Assembly (NCBI GenBank): GCA_947034885.2
Contig: OX344755.2
Coordinates: 4,776,501 to 4,840,500 of the forward strand
Origin: Thuidium tamariscinum
Lineage: Eukaryota; Streptophyta; Bryopsida; Hypnales; Thuidiaceae
DNA: 64,000 nucleotides
Direction: 5' to 3'
Shown here in pieces: positions 11,547 to 22,875 of this stretch (position 1 is its first letter; each line of letters starts with the position of its first letter). Under the pieces are notes generated by a model. The model made no database searches, was not told the origin of the DNA, and saw only the letters and a list, made by a program, of their open reading frames with translations. The translations under genes were made by a program, and so were the position numbers.

Positions 11547-12367
11547 ATAGCACACAAGGTAAGAAGGAATACAACAATCACATCATTTGAGCTTCACCAT
11601 GTTTTCTCCCTCTTGTATAAATTCAAAATTTAGATAATAATGTCCGCCGAATTGCTAGAGATTCTTCAATTATTACCATCTTTTGCTATAGCTCAAAACA
11701 GTATATATAATTAAATCTACTGTCCTAATAGGAAGGCGTTCCTACCTAACATAAGTACTTCTGTAATATCAAACATTCAAAAAAACAGGACAGGCACTTG
11801 TGATTAATGAAGGACCAGTACACTAGAAATGGCGTCTATAATCGGATTTTTAATTTGTATTTTCAAATGTGCAGGATTGTACAACGCCGGGCTGCCGGCA
11901 AAATCCTACATCAATATTCTTTTAAGAACTGACATGACTGAGCCTCCACAACAAACGCGGAAGCACTTTTGAATTCCAGTGTCGCGGAAATTTAAAGAAA
12001 CTGACAAGGATGAGCCGGACAGTACTTCATTTTCCAATTGAATTTTGGCGGCGCCCCTACAGCTAGGTTCCTTCACACATGTGACACCACACTCCCACGT
12101 TCCTCCATTAAAATCACCCTAACGTGGCGTATTCACTAGAATTGTCCTCATTGCCATAAGAGGGAGGCACAAACGAGCTTCTTCATATGTGTTGTGTAGT
12201 TCTGTTTACCACTTGCGCAAGAGATTGATAGCTATCATATATTTGCTTCTCACTTCATGCTTGTAGAAGATAGGACACTTTCTTTCTTTAGTTTGGAACA
12301 AGGAAGAACACGAAAGCGCCGTAGGTTACTGTATTTTTCATCTAGAAAGGCTTTAAACAGGGCTAGA
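11547..12367. other. Intergenic and 5' leader region between the divergent transposase and ParB-methylase genes, copy A
   Basis: No ORF is convincing. The last roughly 120 bp align with the leader upstream of the copy B exon at 61013 (shared wording around TTCTAGAAARGCTTT.A..AGRGC). This marks it as the 5' untranslated leader of the methylase gene. The region presumably holds promoters for both divergent genes. No clear TATA box could be assigned. Confidence 0.45.
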
Positions 12368-13314
12368 ATGACGAAAAGAAGTAGAGGGGCAGCAAAGAGT
12401 ACTCAACCAAGAGGCAGAGATCTTCGTCGAAACTTGCATTTTGAAGGAGGGAGTACTGTCGGGGAAGACGATGTTCCGAGCGACAGCAATGATGGAGTCC
12501 ATGAGACGGTGGTGGACAACAGAAGCACCCAACAAGATGCAGGGGCGCCGAATTCTGAAAATGTAAGATTTTCTCAAATACTCCTCTTACTATCGCAAGT
12601 CCTTTGTATACACTAGTGATGAAAGAGTAGTAGAGCTTTTGATATTTATTAAGTATTTAGAGTACTTCTTCCATTTGAAGTATTAAGAATAGAGTACAAT
12701 AATCAAAATCGTAATGTTTCATAGGCATGACCTGTATACACAATTACGCACTGCCACAGATGACCAAGGGTCTTTAGAACGTACATAGTCAAAGCACATG
12801 AGTGTTATGCTTGAGTGTTCACAATAGAAAAGCTTTCAACAGACAAGTGAGATGTGATCCTTCCAGTAGTAAGCCTGTTATATAGACAAAATGCTATTTT
12901 TGAGAACGAGAGGATGTAAACAATCATTGTGAGATAAGATGCACTTGATACTACAGAATATCTGAAGTAGGCATCTTTCCATTAGAAGTAAGCACTATGT
13001 TTTATTCTAGGGCTAAGAATAAATGTAGACTCGTTGTTGTAAGTAACTATAGATGAAAGCCTTTTAAATCATTTTCTATTTCCAACTTGCTATCAAGTAG
13101 ATGGTCAATACTTGAATTTGGAGAAAAAATGACTTTTAAAATAAAATAGGATTGAAAGCCACATATCCAATCATCAACTACATTCCATTTATGAAATTCC
13201 ACTTCAAATTCAAAATATTTTCTATTTATAGTGAGAATCTCATTCAAATTCTGTTCTATTAAATTTATTTGGTGGCTAAAACTTTCTCAAAAAGTGAACC
13301 CACGTGTTTCTAGA

Positions 13315-13615
13315 GGTCTTGAAGTCTGCAATATCCACGTCAGATTTCAGGGTTTTAAGACAAATAATTTTCAGCCATGTGTCAAAGTAGGACCCCAAGT
13401 CTGGAATTGCCACGTGAGATTTTAGGGTTCGAAGACAAATCATTCCCTGCCACGTGTCCGAGAAGGCCTTGGGGTCTAGAATCGCCATGTCATATTTTAA
13501 GGCTTCACGGCAAATCTTCAACCGCCACGTGTCCGAGAAGCCCTTCAGGTCTACAATCGCCACGCCAGATTTCAAGTGTCAGGACGAATCCTTAGCAGCC
13601 ACGTGTCCTTTGCTT
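13315..13615. repeat. 75-bp tandem repeat with CCACGTGT core, intron 1
   Basis: About four units of 75 bp, each with GCCACGTGTCCGAGAAG, TCTAGAATCGCCA and AGATTTYARGG segments. Every unit carries a CACGTG G-box-like core. It lies between the two candidate first exons of the ParB-methylase gene. Confidence 0.75.
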
Positions 13616-14061
13616 TGGCCTCAAAAGGGCCACGTCAACGAGACACGTCATCGGGATTATCTGCTAGTGACCTGGGATCCTGGATCATCGGGATTTCCAG
13701 GTCTTCCTGGCTTGCCGTGGCACACAGAGTCTGGAGCTCGAACGGCACGCGATGCTTAATTTGAATCCTGACTTGGAATCAGGATCAACGTCCAAAGCGC
13801 GTAGAAAAACCTGCACGCCACTTTTCCAAAAGCTCCGGGTGGAATGTACCTGCATTCTTTCTGTTATCGAGAATGTACCTGGATTCTCTTGGCGGACCAC
13901 GCTATGCAGTGTACAGACTTGAATTGAAAATTTCGAATAAAGCCGAAAGTTGTGGCGGCGTCAAGCCACTACCTTCATGTGGCCCTCAACCCTTCTCATG
14001 AATTTTCATTCTTTGTTCCGTAATCTCACACGGAGTTCTCTTGTGCAAGTAGGAATCCAGC

Positions 14062-14145
14062 ATGAAGAGGTCCACGAGGAGTCGAGCCAGGCAGGGCACA
14101 CCAGAACCGGTTCCACCTCCAAGCCAGCCTCGGAAGACAAAGCAG
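14062..14145 (+). other. Candidate alternative first exon of the ParB-methylase gene, copy A
   Basis: ATG is followed by 28 codons (MKRSTRSRARQG...) and a GT donor at 14146, in phase 0, compatible with the acceptor at 15757. Copy B has a counterpart at 62824-62892 (MARTTRSRARVG...) with a GTAAG donor, also phase 0. Conservation of TRSRAR in both copies suggests real coding, either as an alternative first exon or as the start of a separate gene. Confidence 0.5.
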
Positions 14146-14706
14146 GTGCACATTCATGAACTTCTTGTTTTCTTTCATTTTCTATATAGTCAGGAGACTT
14201 GCACCCGCGTGAACGTGAAGATTAGATTCTTCGAGCCTCCACAACAGCAGGTCCATGAGTCTTCGTGAGAGAAACCAGATACTCACCTTGTCGAGATTCG
14301 TTGATTCGATGAGTGTGTTCACAGTTGTTTGTGAATGTGGATTCACAACGTGCATGTAGAGCTAGTTAGAAGTGCGGCAGGTGGTTCGGACACTTGCCAA
14401 ACTTGCGAATCCATCGCGAAGAAGAAAGTCAGGGGGTCTTGGTCGGACTCGGCCGAGTTAGCTCGGATTCGAGGTAACATTCTCCAGATTCGGCAGGACC
14501 CCTACAGTTCATCTAGCTTCGGGGAGTTTCAAAATTTTTGTTTGTTCCCTGTTGAGATTCCGACGTGGTGCATGCTGAGTCTTGCGGACGCATGAGGAAG
14601 TGGCCTCCAATTCATGAGGAACATGAGCTTTGTCTCAGTCTTGTTTATTGTTGTTTTCGTTTTTTTCAGTCATGAACTCATCACTCCGACTTGAAGTAAG
14701 AAACTT

Positions 14707-14781
14707 AGGGGTCTTGGCAGTTCTTGTCAGATGTGTCTCGGATCCGAGGCAGATCAGACCGGAATCCAGAGGACCCCCCCG
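14707..14781. repeat. Hairpin element, GGGGTC..GGACCCCC type
   Basis: Inverted repeat with GGGGTCTTGGCAGT on the left, centre CTCGGATCCGAG and GAGGACCCCCC on the right. It lies in the intron before exon 2 of the ParB-methylase gene. Confidence 0.7.
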
Positions 14782-14982
14782 ATTCATGTTCCATTGTCAT
14801 TTTTTGAAAAAAATTTCATCTCATGAGCTTCCGAAATCTCAGAACCCCGAGCTCTGATTCCAGAGTGTGTCAATATCTTGTGTGATTTACGATAAATCAG
14901 AGCTTGCTTCATCTCACCCAGCGGCCCCAGTCTTCCGAATTTGACTCCAGCAGGTCGAGTTTTTGCAACTTGATTCCAGTAA

Positions 14983-15080
14983 TGTCCAAAATTTTGGGGG
15001 TCCTTGCAATTCCCGTCTGAGGTGCCTCGAATCCGAGACACGTCAGCCGGGAAGTACGAGGACCCCCAAACTTCTGGACA
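14983..15080. repeat. Hairpin element, 98 bp
   Basis: It starts TGTCCAAAATTTTGGGGGTCC and ends GGACCCCCAAACTTCTGGACA, with the centre CTCGAATCCGAG. It belongs to the same family as the neighbouring hairpins and shares the outer TGTCC..GGACA arms with the copy at 15196. Confidence 0.75.
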
Positions 15081-15195
15081 CGTGTAAAAATTTTTGCTTA
15101 TTCAAACTCTAAATTTTTAAAGCGTCTCATGCGATTAGCAATCCGGGAAGTGTGAGGACCCCCAACGGCTCCTGTTTCTGGATCTTCAATCCAGT

Positions 15196-15297
15196 AGTGT
15201 CTAGAAGTTGGGGGGTACTCTCAATACCCAGCTGACGTGGCTCGGATTCGAGCCACGTCAGCTGGGTATTGAGAGTACCCCCCAACTTCTGGACACT
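15196..15297. repeat. Near-perfect 102-bp palindrome, youngest hairpin copy
   Basis: The arms of 51 bp pair almost completely about the midpoint 15246/15247 (CTCGGA|TTCGAG). The arms run AGTGTCTAGAAGTTGGGGGG and CCCCCCAACTTCTGGACACT. A truncated relative lies just upstream near 15140-15172. Such perfect pairing suggests recent formation. Confidence 0.85.
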
Positions 15298-18200
15298 TAT
15301 AAAAAATTTCTAATTTATCCTCTTCATTTTAAAAAAAGCTTACGCGAACAGCCATCTAAAGCTGATTTTTGAAATTTTGAAAGATTTTTGTGTAAATCTT
15401 ATCAATATTTAATTGGAACGAGTTTCAAGAAGTTTTTCATGTGAATTGTATGATTTTTGAACTAGAAGAAGCTCTGATTTTTGGATTACAATGATCTACG
15501 TAACCGAGATTGATAGTCTGGAAAATTGAATTTTTTGCAATTGTGGTTTTACTTAAAGATATGGATTGATCACGTACGGAAAGCAGTCACAGTATTCTCA
15601 GTTGTGATGCAATTTCAATTTTGCAATTCATTAGTTGCCATTGTAAAACCTCTATATCTTTACAAAATTATTTAAATCCAAATTCTTTGCATACTTCTTA
15701 CTTATGGTATTGGAAGCTAATATGAGGTATTGTCTTTTATTCTGTATTTCAAACAGAGAGGTGATGGTGCAGGCTCATCTTCACCTATAGTAGAGCCTCC
15801 AAAAGGCCCTATGGTTCATGAAGCAGGACCCTCACAGACTCCTACATCAAGGCGCCCAAGTAAGGAGGTCTCTAGTGATAAGGAGGAGGCAGGAGGACCA
15901 GACTTGGTAAGTTTTGGAGATGTCATGGATGCCGCTGAGCGTGCGGTATATGCTTTCCAGAGTTCCGTGCTTAGTCGCGTCAGTGACCCAAATGCAGGAA
16001 GGCGAAGGCATGCCTTGAGGCTTGTTCAGATTGCTAAAAGAAAGGGATTTAGGTGTTTGTCTTCAGAGAGCTCGGAGATTGAGTATAGCTCTGAGTCGCA
16101 GGTCTCCATCACTGTTGATGGTCCACCACTGCAAGAGACATGTACTTGTGCTTGCAGTGGTCCTATAGGTCCACAGGTTCCAGTCTTCATTCACCTCAGC
16201 TCAGATTCTGAGGAAGATGTAGAGATTGACTAGGTTCTGTTTTTCAAAAAAGTTTTATATTCAAATGGCACTATAAAGCCTTACATATTTCAAAATTAAT
16301 GTTTTACTTATGTACTCTATCTTTTGAAAGTTTATCTCTCAATTCAACTTGAATTCTTCTTTGCATTTTTGTGTTATAAAGGTAGGCTTGTGGTCATACA
16401 TTTATGGGTGTTTTATTATTGTAGATGGAAGTGTCTCCAGTAGTTCTTTCCCAAGAAGAAACTATCATGGAAACCCAAAACATGGATGTTACAAGTCAAC
16501 CCCCCATTGGTGGTGAAGCGAGGAGAGGAGTCACAAGTGAAGACGTGGTGGAGGAATTCATGGATGAAGATGACAAGGACCTATTGGAGGATGACCTCCA
16601 CCAATATCACAAGGTAGACTCTGTGAATACCATTGCAGGCTTGAGGATGAAGCCTGATCATCTATTTCGGCTTGAAATTCCCTTATGCCGGATGGTAGCG
16701 ATGCCCATGGTAAGACCTAATTTGTCTTGCGATCTTGAATTGCTTGAACATGAATTTGCAAAGGGCTACCTCGACGGGGCAGTAGTTTTCTATGTCACAA
16801 CCACAAATGAAGCCGGAGAAAGCTCCAAATTCACAAAGGAGGAGATAGAGAAATGGGGGCCTTTATGGAGAGAGAAGAATGAGATCTTTGAAGCCCACAT
16901 CTAGTCTGTTCCCGAATTGAGTTTCTTGAAGAACTTAAAGTTCTTTGTGTGTGACGGGAATCACCGCCTGCTATCATGGATGAATCATATTTCCCGGCTG
17001 CACTCCAAGGATATAACTTGGCACTATGTAGTGGACTCAATTGTGTTGGACACAAAGGGCAAAATCAAGGTAGCTATGCATGTCATGCATGACATTAACA
17101 AGTAAGTTGTTTACTTGAATTTGGTCTTTGAAGTTTTGTTTTATGTTTTTAGAAAATTTTGAAACTATTTCATCTTCGCTTATATAATATGAAATGCATA
17201 TACTTATAAAGCCTTGTTGAATTTCAGGTCTACAGAGGGCTCACACGTGAAGACCAATTTGGTTCATACCCTTTATAGGGTTCAGAAGTATGGGCTTTTA
17301 CCCATAGAGCGCTTCAACGAAATGTTGAGGCCATCTGAGCTTAAACGCTGTTCTGCATAGAAATTGAGGAAGACGTGGTATTCTATGCCACTTGAGGTCT
17401 TCACATCCTTTGTTTTTCGGGTATGAAATTATTGTGATAATTCTTCCTTTCAATACAATGTATTTTAGTATATTCAGTTTTGTTCTTAAAGCTTTTGTTC
17501 ACTTTGATTGGCCTTGGAAATGTGCAGCAAGAGATTTCTCAAGCCGCAGATGCTGCAGTACGAAAGTACAACGAGATCACGCCTGAGGAAAAGAAAACTG
17601 CGGAGGGACTTGCTCACGCTATGAGATCTGCAGCACATGAGAGGACTGGAAAACTCAATGTGAAGATGTCAAAATTGGCCACCGTTGCTAATCCGGCTAA
17701 TGAGCCCGACTTTTTGAAAGAGGTAACTACTTTGCATACTTCAAAAAATTAAGCAAATGGTCTATACCTTGAAAATTAGAAGTGTGAATCTCACATCATT
17801 TTTTTCAGGTTGAGAAACACTGGACTACAAATGAGGTTCCCGAGATGACTCTCGAGAAACTCCAAATGGTTGCAACGTGCAATACAACGGCAGCTCACAA
17901 GATCAAATTCTTGCAGTGGTGGAACTCTTCTATTCCCTCACGTGATGCAAGGCGTTTCCCACCTAGGCCAGTGTCTGAGCTACTACTTGGACCATTTCTA
18001 AACCGTTGTGTTTGGTATGTTGGGGTAAGTAACTTACTTTGAAGTTTGTTTTCAAGTTTAACAATTTCTGAATTTGATGTTTATAATAATTTGAATTTTC
18101 TAATCATGAGGCATAGTACTTTGAATCATGTGAATTGTAATTCTTTTTTTCTTTGATCCAGATTGAGGATGCAGTGGTGGATATCTTTGAGGGTGTTGTG

Positions 18201-18524
18201 AGGCATGACAACATACCTATAGATATGAATGTTCCACAGAAACCAGAGACTCTCCTTGACTATTTGAAAGGTTGGAGAACAAAGATCTGGGATCAAGGAT
18301 TTCTAGCTCATCTTCGTGGAGCTAACTACTTCAAGAAAAGCGATAACTTCAACACCTTTGAGGGATCAAAGCAGGTAGTAAGAAGGGTTCTTTTCCGGTG
18401 AGTCTCTAAAAATCATAGCTCATGTTTGACATTATAGTTATTGAATGTCCTATAAGTCAATCTTTGCATTGGGGCACAAAAAAAAAATTCAAAAAAATCT
18501 TGAATTGTAGTAGGAAATGAAAAA

Positions 18525-18604
18525 GTAGGGGGGTCCTTAAGCATCCTCCTGGACATAGCTCAGATCCGAGCTATATTGAGGAGAATGATGAGGGACCCCC
18601 CTAG
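18525..18604. repeat. Hairpin element in the intron after exon 7
   Basis: GTAGGGGGGTCCTTA on the left, centre CTCAGATCCGAG and GAGGGACCCCCCTA on the right. It is followed by AGTTCTTGCCCCTT, which also follows the next copy at 18763, so the pair probably arose by local duplication. Confidence 0.75.
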
Positions 18605-18762
18605 TTCTTGCCCCTTACAAAACTTGAAGTCTCAAAGTTTAATTTTTTTTCATCTGAAAGTGCGATTTTAGAGTGAATTATGAGGAATGAAAAGTCCATT
18701 CTTGCATGTGATCACCAAAAATTTTTTTTGTGAAAATCAAAAAATCATGTAGGATATCAAAA

Positions 18763-18843
18763 ACTGGAGGGGTCCTTCACCTACCTTCAAGACTTAGCTC
18801 GGATCCGAGCTACCTCAAGGATGTTGCTCAAGGACCCCCCTAG
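18763..18843. repeat. Hairpin element, second copy in the same intron
   Basis: GGAGGGGTCCTTCACC on the left, centre CTCGGATCCGAG and AAGGACCCCCCTAG on the right. It shares its right flank (AGTTCTTGTCCCTTGCA) with the copy at 18525. Confidence 0.75.
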
Positions 18844-21409
18844 TTCTTGTCCCTTGCAGACTTTGAAACTAAAATTTCGCATCTCAAATTGAGAATTTAG
18901 AAAAAATACTTTGTAGTTGGTATCCTTTCAAAGAGGTTGTCAAATCATTTGGTAGTTGAGATTGAATTTTATCATTTGTATTTATTGAATCCTCTTGAAA
19001 CTGCAGGTACTTCAAATATGAGCTCGAAGGTAAAGAAGCAATCAAGAGTGAGGACCTACCTACCTTCTTGAAGAATTTTCTGGACTGCAACTCCAAAGAC
19101 TGCATGTATACTCCGACTCAGCTCAAGACCTTCACTACCTTACATCTCAGTGGTGGTGGATGGTACATTGACTGCCCCATCTCCTACACACATCCGTCAG
19201 AGGTAGAATTGCGGGCTTCTTTGGAAGGACAAGGCACCATCAACACGGACGTTGACGAGTTTCCAGGACTTAGTGAGAATGAGAGGAAGAGGGCTATTGC
19301 AAAGAGGGAGACCATGGACAGGAGGAAGGCAATACGAATTCAACTGGCTTTGGAGCACAAGGAGAAGAAGGAGGCGGAGCGTTTGGCCAAATTGGCGGAG
19401 AAGGAGAAGGAGAAGGAGGAGAAGGACAAGGAGAAGGAGAAGGAGGAGAAGGATAAGGAGAAGGAGAAAGGTAAAGGAAAGAAGAAGGAAGAAGGAAGTA
19501 GCATTCCAACATCGTCTGCAGTGGATGAGGGCTCCCAAATGCAGGGTGCATCACAAGGTGGGTTGAAGAGGAAGGCTGTACTTCCAGACTTCTCGGAGGA
19601 GGTTATAACACAAGGTACACAAGTCATTGCTCTTGGAGATGACGATGATGTCACCTAAGAGGAATTGCTTCTTGATGTCTCAATTTCAGAGGTGGTGGAC
19701 AACGAAGGAGTCCGGGGACCAAACCCTTATACAGAGGTCATGGATTTTCTACAAAAGGTAATATTCTTCTTTCTCTTAGCAATTGAGATTGTTATTTGAT
19801 TAACAAGCGCTTATTTTCTGAACTTGTTCTTGGAAATACTCATGTATTGAAGAAATGTTCTTGCAGATGGTCATAGGTAAGGCCAGGGTGTATGATGGGG
19901 TCATGAATCGACAGCCAGGATTTGATCTCATGATCTTTGACTGCCAAGAGAACTTGCCAGTGCCAGAGATAGGGGGGTCGAAGCACATTCCTTATTGGAA
20001 CGCAGATAAGGACTACTTTACAATTTTCCAAGCTTTCAACTTTGCACACAAGCATTTGCAGGATGATGGGTGCCTTGTAGTGTTTCATTCTTGGGGCCAG
20101 GACTCCTTGGAAACCATTGCAGGACTTCTTCAGGAGTATCCAAACATCAAGAAGAAGAAGGACTGGATGGGCATGAATTGGATGCACCTTACATCGGCAA
20201 TTCACCCCGACCAAACGGTAAGACTCTATCATTTCATTATAATAATTTAATATATTTGAATTTGTTGCTTTTTATAGTTTTCTAATCTCATGTGAGTTTT
20301 GATTATACCTGCAGACATTGAAGTTTGGCATCACCCTTTTTGTCAAACATCTGGGAGCCAAGGGGAAATCGAATTTTGAATTCAGGCGCTCTCAAACCAT
20401 GCTGAAGGCAAAGGTATGCCTTCGGCGTGATGACTTGCTCATGAACTACACCACGGAGGACACGATGTTGGTGAATGACATGGATCGAATGGCCTGGCGA
20501 GGAGCTCGAGAGAAGGACCCGCGCTTCATTCAATTCATCATTGAGGGCACCACGGATGAAGGGGACATTGTGGTAGACTGCACGACCTCTACAGGTGAAT
20601 TCTTGTTCTACAACTTTTGCACAATGAAATTATTTTTATAGAAGATCATTATGCAGATGATGTAAATTATGGTTTTTGACAAGTGCATCCATTACTGCTT
20701 GTCATGCTACTGGGAGGCATATTGTAGCGTTGGAGGAAGATAAGAGGATTTTCTAGCATGTCCTCTTGCCAATGAAGAAGTCTGCTTCTCCAGTGACCAC
20801 AAATCCAAGTGTGGAGGAGCCCATAGTTGTGTTATCACAAGACCAAGAGGCCATGGTGATAATACCTCGAAAATTTGTTTAGCGCCCTAAACCTAGTAAG
20901 TAAGTTTTTCCTAAATTCAATTTTCTCAAATTCTTGATTTGGATTATGTTTCATACATCTAACAATGTTTCCATTGAATTTACAGCAGCGAGGGAGTGAT
21001 CGCGCAAGACCAAGTAAAGAAGAGACGAAGACTCATTTTGAGCCCAGAGAAGCCATTCGATCTTCCAATCTATGCAGAGCAGCTAGCATCAGCGTTTGCG
21101 GAGTTTGGCACTTCCAAACCCAAATCCCGTAAACCTTCGTACGCTCTAAATGTCTTAGAATTCATAGATGGATCAACATTGGAAGGTAGAGAGACTTCAG
21201 ACTCTTCTAGTGATAGGGACTCTGCAGCGGAGTCTACTGCATATTAGACTCATGAGATTGACGTATCTCATAAGTCAAATCAGTATGTTTGGATTTTCAT
21301 TATGATTGGATTTGTGTGCTTTATGGCTATATGTTGAGTGATTTTCATATCCTTCAAAGTTAGCATCAAAAAAATAATATTCATATCCTTCAAAGTTAGC
21401 ATCCAACAA

Positions 21410-21910
21410 AATGGGGATTTAAATAAATATTAACCTTCTTTAAAGTCTCTATGCAATTAATGGGGAGTGAAATAACTAATCACCTCGTACATTGTCTTCA
21501 TTAAAAAAAATGGGGAGTCAAATCCCTAGAACCTCGTACTACATCTACATCCCAAAAAAGGTGAACTCAAAGAAATATTCACCTCTTGGAATGTCTTTAA
21601 AAGAAATGGGGAGTGAAATAAATATAAACCTCCTACATTGTCTTCATGAAAAAAAAATTGGGAGTGAAATATATATTTACCTCCTTCCATGCTTCCATCC
21701 CAAAAAATAGGCATTGAAATAGACATTCACCTTGTAGAAAATCTTCGTCACAAAAAATGGGGAAAGAAAAAAATATTCACCTTCTAGAATGTCTCTACCA
21801 AACGAGATGGGGACTGAAATCAATATTGACTTCCTACAATGTCTCTGACCAAAAAAATGGGGAATGAAATAAATATTCACTTCTTATAAGGTCTCCGTCT
21901 TCAATAATGG
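21410..21910. repeat. Degenerate tandem repeat, unit about 60 bp (ATGGGGAGTGAAAT)
   Basis: About eight units contain AAAATGGGGAGTGAAATA, AATATTCACCTCCTA and AATGTCTYCAT phrases. It lies downstream of the ParB-methylase gene in unit A. A similar but distinct repeat with AATGAGGTTCCCAATG lies at 42640-43080. Confidence 0.7.
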
Positions 21911-22109
21911 GTGAGTGAATACAATATTTCATGTTTCTCGAAATACAGTATACTTCCAAGAAATAAATGGTGAAGAATGGAAACAAACGTATGATCCTAA
22001 GGCTACTCATTTTTTTTCATCCAAAATTTGGAAATACAAGCTATTTTGATGAACCCCAAATTTTTAGATAAGAATTTCTAACCCCAAACCCTAACAATCC
22101 AAAAACAAT

Positions 22110-22345
22110 ATAGATTTTTCAAAACCACGGTCATAGGTAAATCCACGATTACAGATCCTCATCCACTTTTTTGGAAAAAAAAAGTTCCTGCTCACAGGCT
22201 CACAGGCTCACAGGCTCATACGCTAGCAACCCTGTTTTTTTTCAATCAATTTTTTTTCCAAAAATCAGCAAAAAATTACTATTTATAGTAAATTTTGCTA
22301 CCTATGACCGTGTCTCCTATAATTGTGGATTTTCATGAAATCTCA
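22110..22345. repeat. Back-to-back terminal repeats at the A/B unit junction
   Basis: The left arm has AAACCACGGTCATAGG and the right arm CCTATGACCGTG, both with T/A-rich CCAAAA blocks. The centre has three CTCACAGG repeats, CGCTAGC and AACCCTG. The left arm plus centre is the reverse complement of 930-1165, and the right arm repeats its inner part directly. This fits the right end of unit A meeting the left end of unit B. The terminus AACCCTG is reminiscent of the hAT ends, so a nested MITE is an alternative. Confidence 0.4.
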
Positions 22346-22806
22346 TATTTTTGGATATGAGATAATGTCATCTATACATTTGAGTTTTGGGATTTAGAGT
22401 CCGAAAGGGAGATTAAAAACAGGCCAAACAATTCAAATACAAAAGTAAGTGTGCCTTGTTCTAGAGGTTAGGACTTTTTTGGAGTTAATAAAATGAAAAT
22501 GGGAAACTTTAAAAACTGGATAGAAAAAGAAAGTTTGCATATATATGTATTGTAAAGAAAGTCAATGTTCATGATTGGACTGCATCACTTCTTTATTTCA
22601 TTTGCAGCACTTGGAGAAGAATACAACATGAATGTACTACACTCCAAATAACTAATCATATCTACTTTGAAATAATGATGATTCCTGCTCGAACTAGGAG
22701 TAGCTTCAACTCATTAAAGCTATAACTAGGTGCATGAATGAATTTGTCATCATGGATATCCATCTTGCAGAAGTACCTATACAAATAATACAAGTGCTTA
22801 CAATTC

Positions 22807-22814
22807 ACGTATTG
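22807..22814. other. Target-site duplication, left copy (ACGTATTG)
   Basis: The 8 bp directly abut CAGGGTTG on the right. The identical octamer follows the opposite terminus at 56051-56058. Eight bp is the hAT-superfamily length. Confidence 0.95.
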
Positions 22815-22835
22815 CAGGGTTGTTCTGCCGGACAT
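22815..22835 (+). repeat. Left terminal inverted repeat of the giant hAT
   Basis: CAGGGTTGTTCTG matches the right end exactly, followed by CCG and GACAT. Just inside is CGCGACGTCACG, a subterminal word shared with the right end of the smaller hAT-like insertion (CGTCACGTC at 5881-5889). Confidence 0.95.
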
Positions 22836-22875
22836 CGCGACGTCACGAAACGTCCAGTAGACCCTCCGCGACGTC

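Larger units (their letters stand above)
12368..21247 (+). pseudogene. ParB-like / N6-N4 DNA methyltransferase-like gene with about 12 exons, decayed
   Basis: The exons I infer, with matching phases, are 12368-12562, 15757-16218, 16425-17101, 17228-17420, 17528-17722, 17809-18024, 18162-18397, 19007-19757, 19867-20217, 20315-20594, 20683-20899 and 20986-21247. They total 4,035 nt, about 1,344 residues. Exons 3-4 carry a ParB-like core with VCDGNHRLLSW. Exon 8 has a long Lys/Glu helix. Exon 9 has FDLMIFDCQE, DYFTIFQAF and DGCLVVFHSWG, in the place of the DPPY strand of beta-class methylases. Exons 10-11 have EGDIVVDCTTSTG, then ATGRHIVALEEDKRIF, the SAM-binding strand and the following helix. 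Stops interrupt the frame at 16902, 17358, 19656, 20755 and 20880, each one transition from Gln or Trp. The acceptor before exon 11 reads AA instead of AG. DPPY is replaced by DCQE, so catalysis is doubtful even before decay. Presumed role: methylating element DNA. Confidence 0.65.

Noticed and set aside
19197..19654. Leu-rich and Arg-rich frames opposite and beside exon 8 of the methylase
   Set aside because: Alternative frames of a Lys/Glu-rich coding stretch (GAGAAGGAG repeats). The exon frame fits splice phases on both sides.
12368..21247. Bacterial contamination or a recent bacterial insert, suggested by ParB and methylase motifs
   Set aside because: The gene is divided by many GT..AG introns in matching phase, contains plant-type hairpin elements in its introns, and is paired with a eukaryotic MULE-like gene in two copies.
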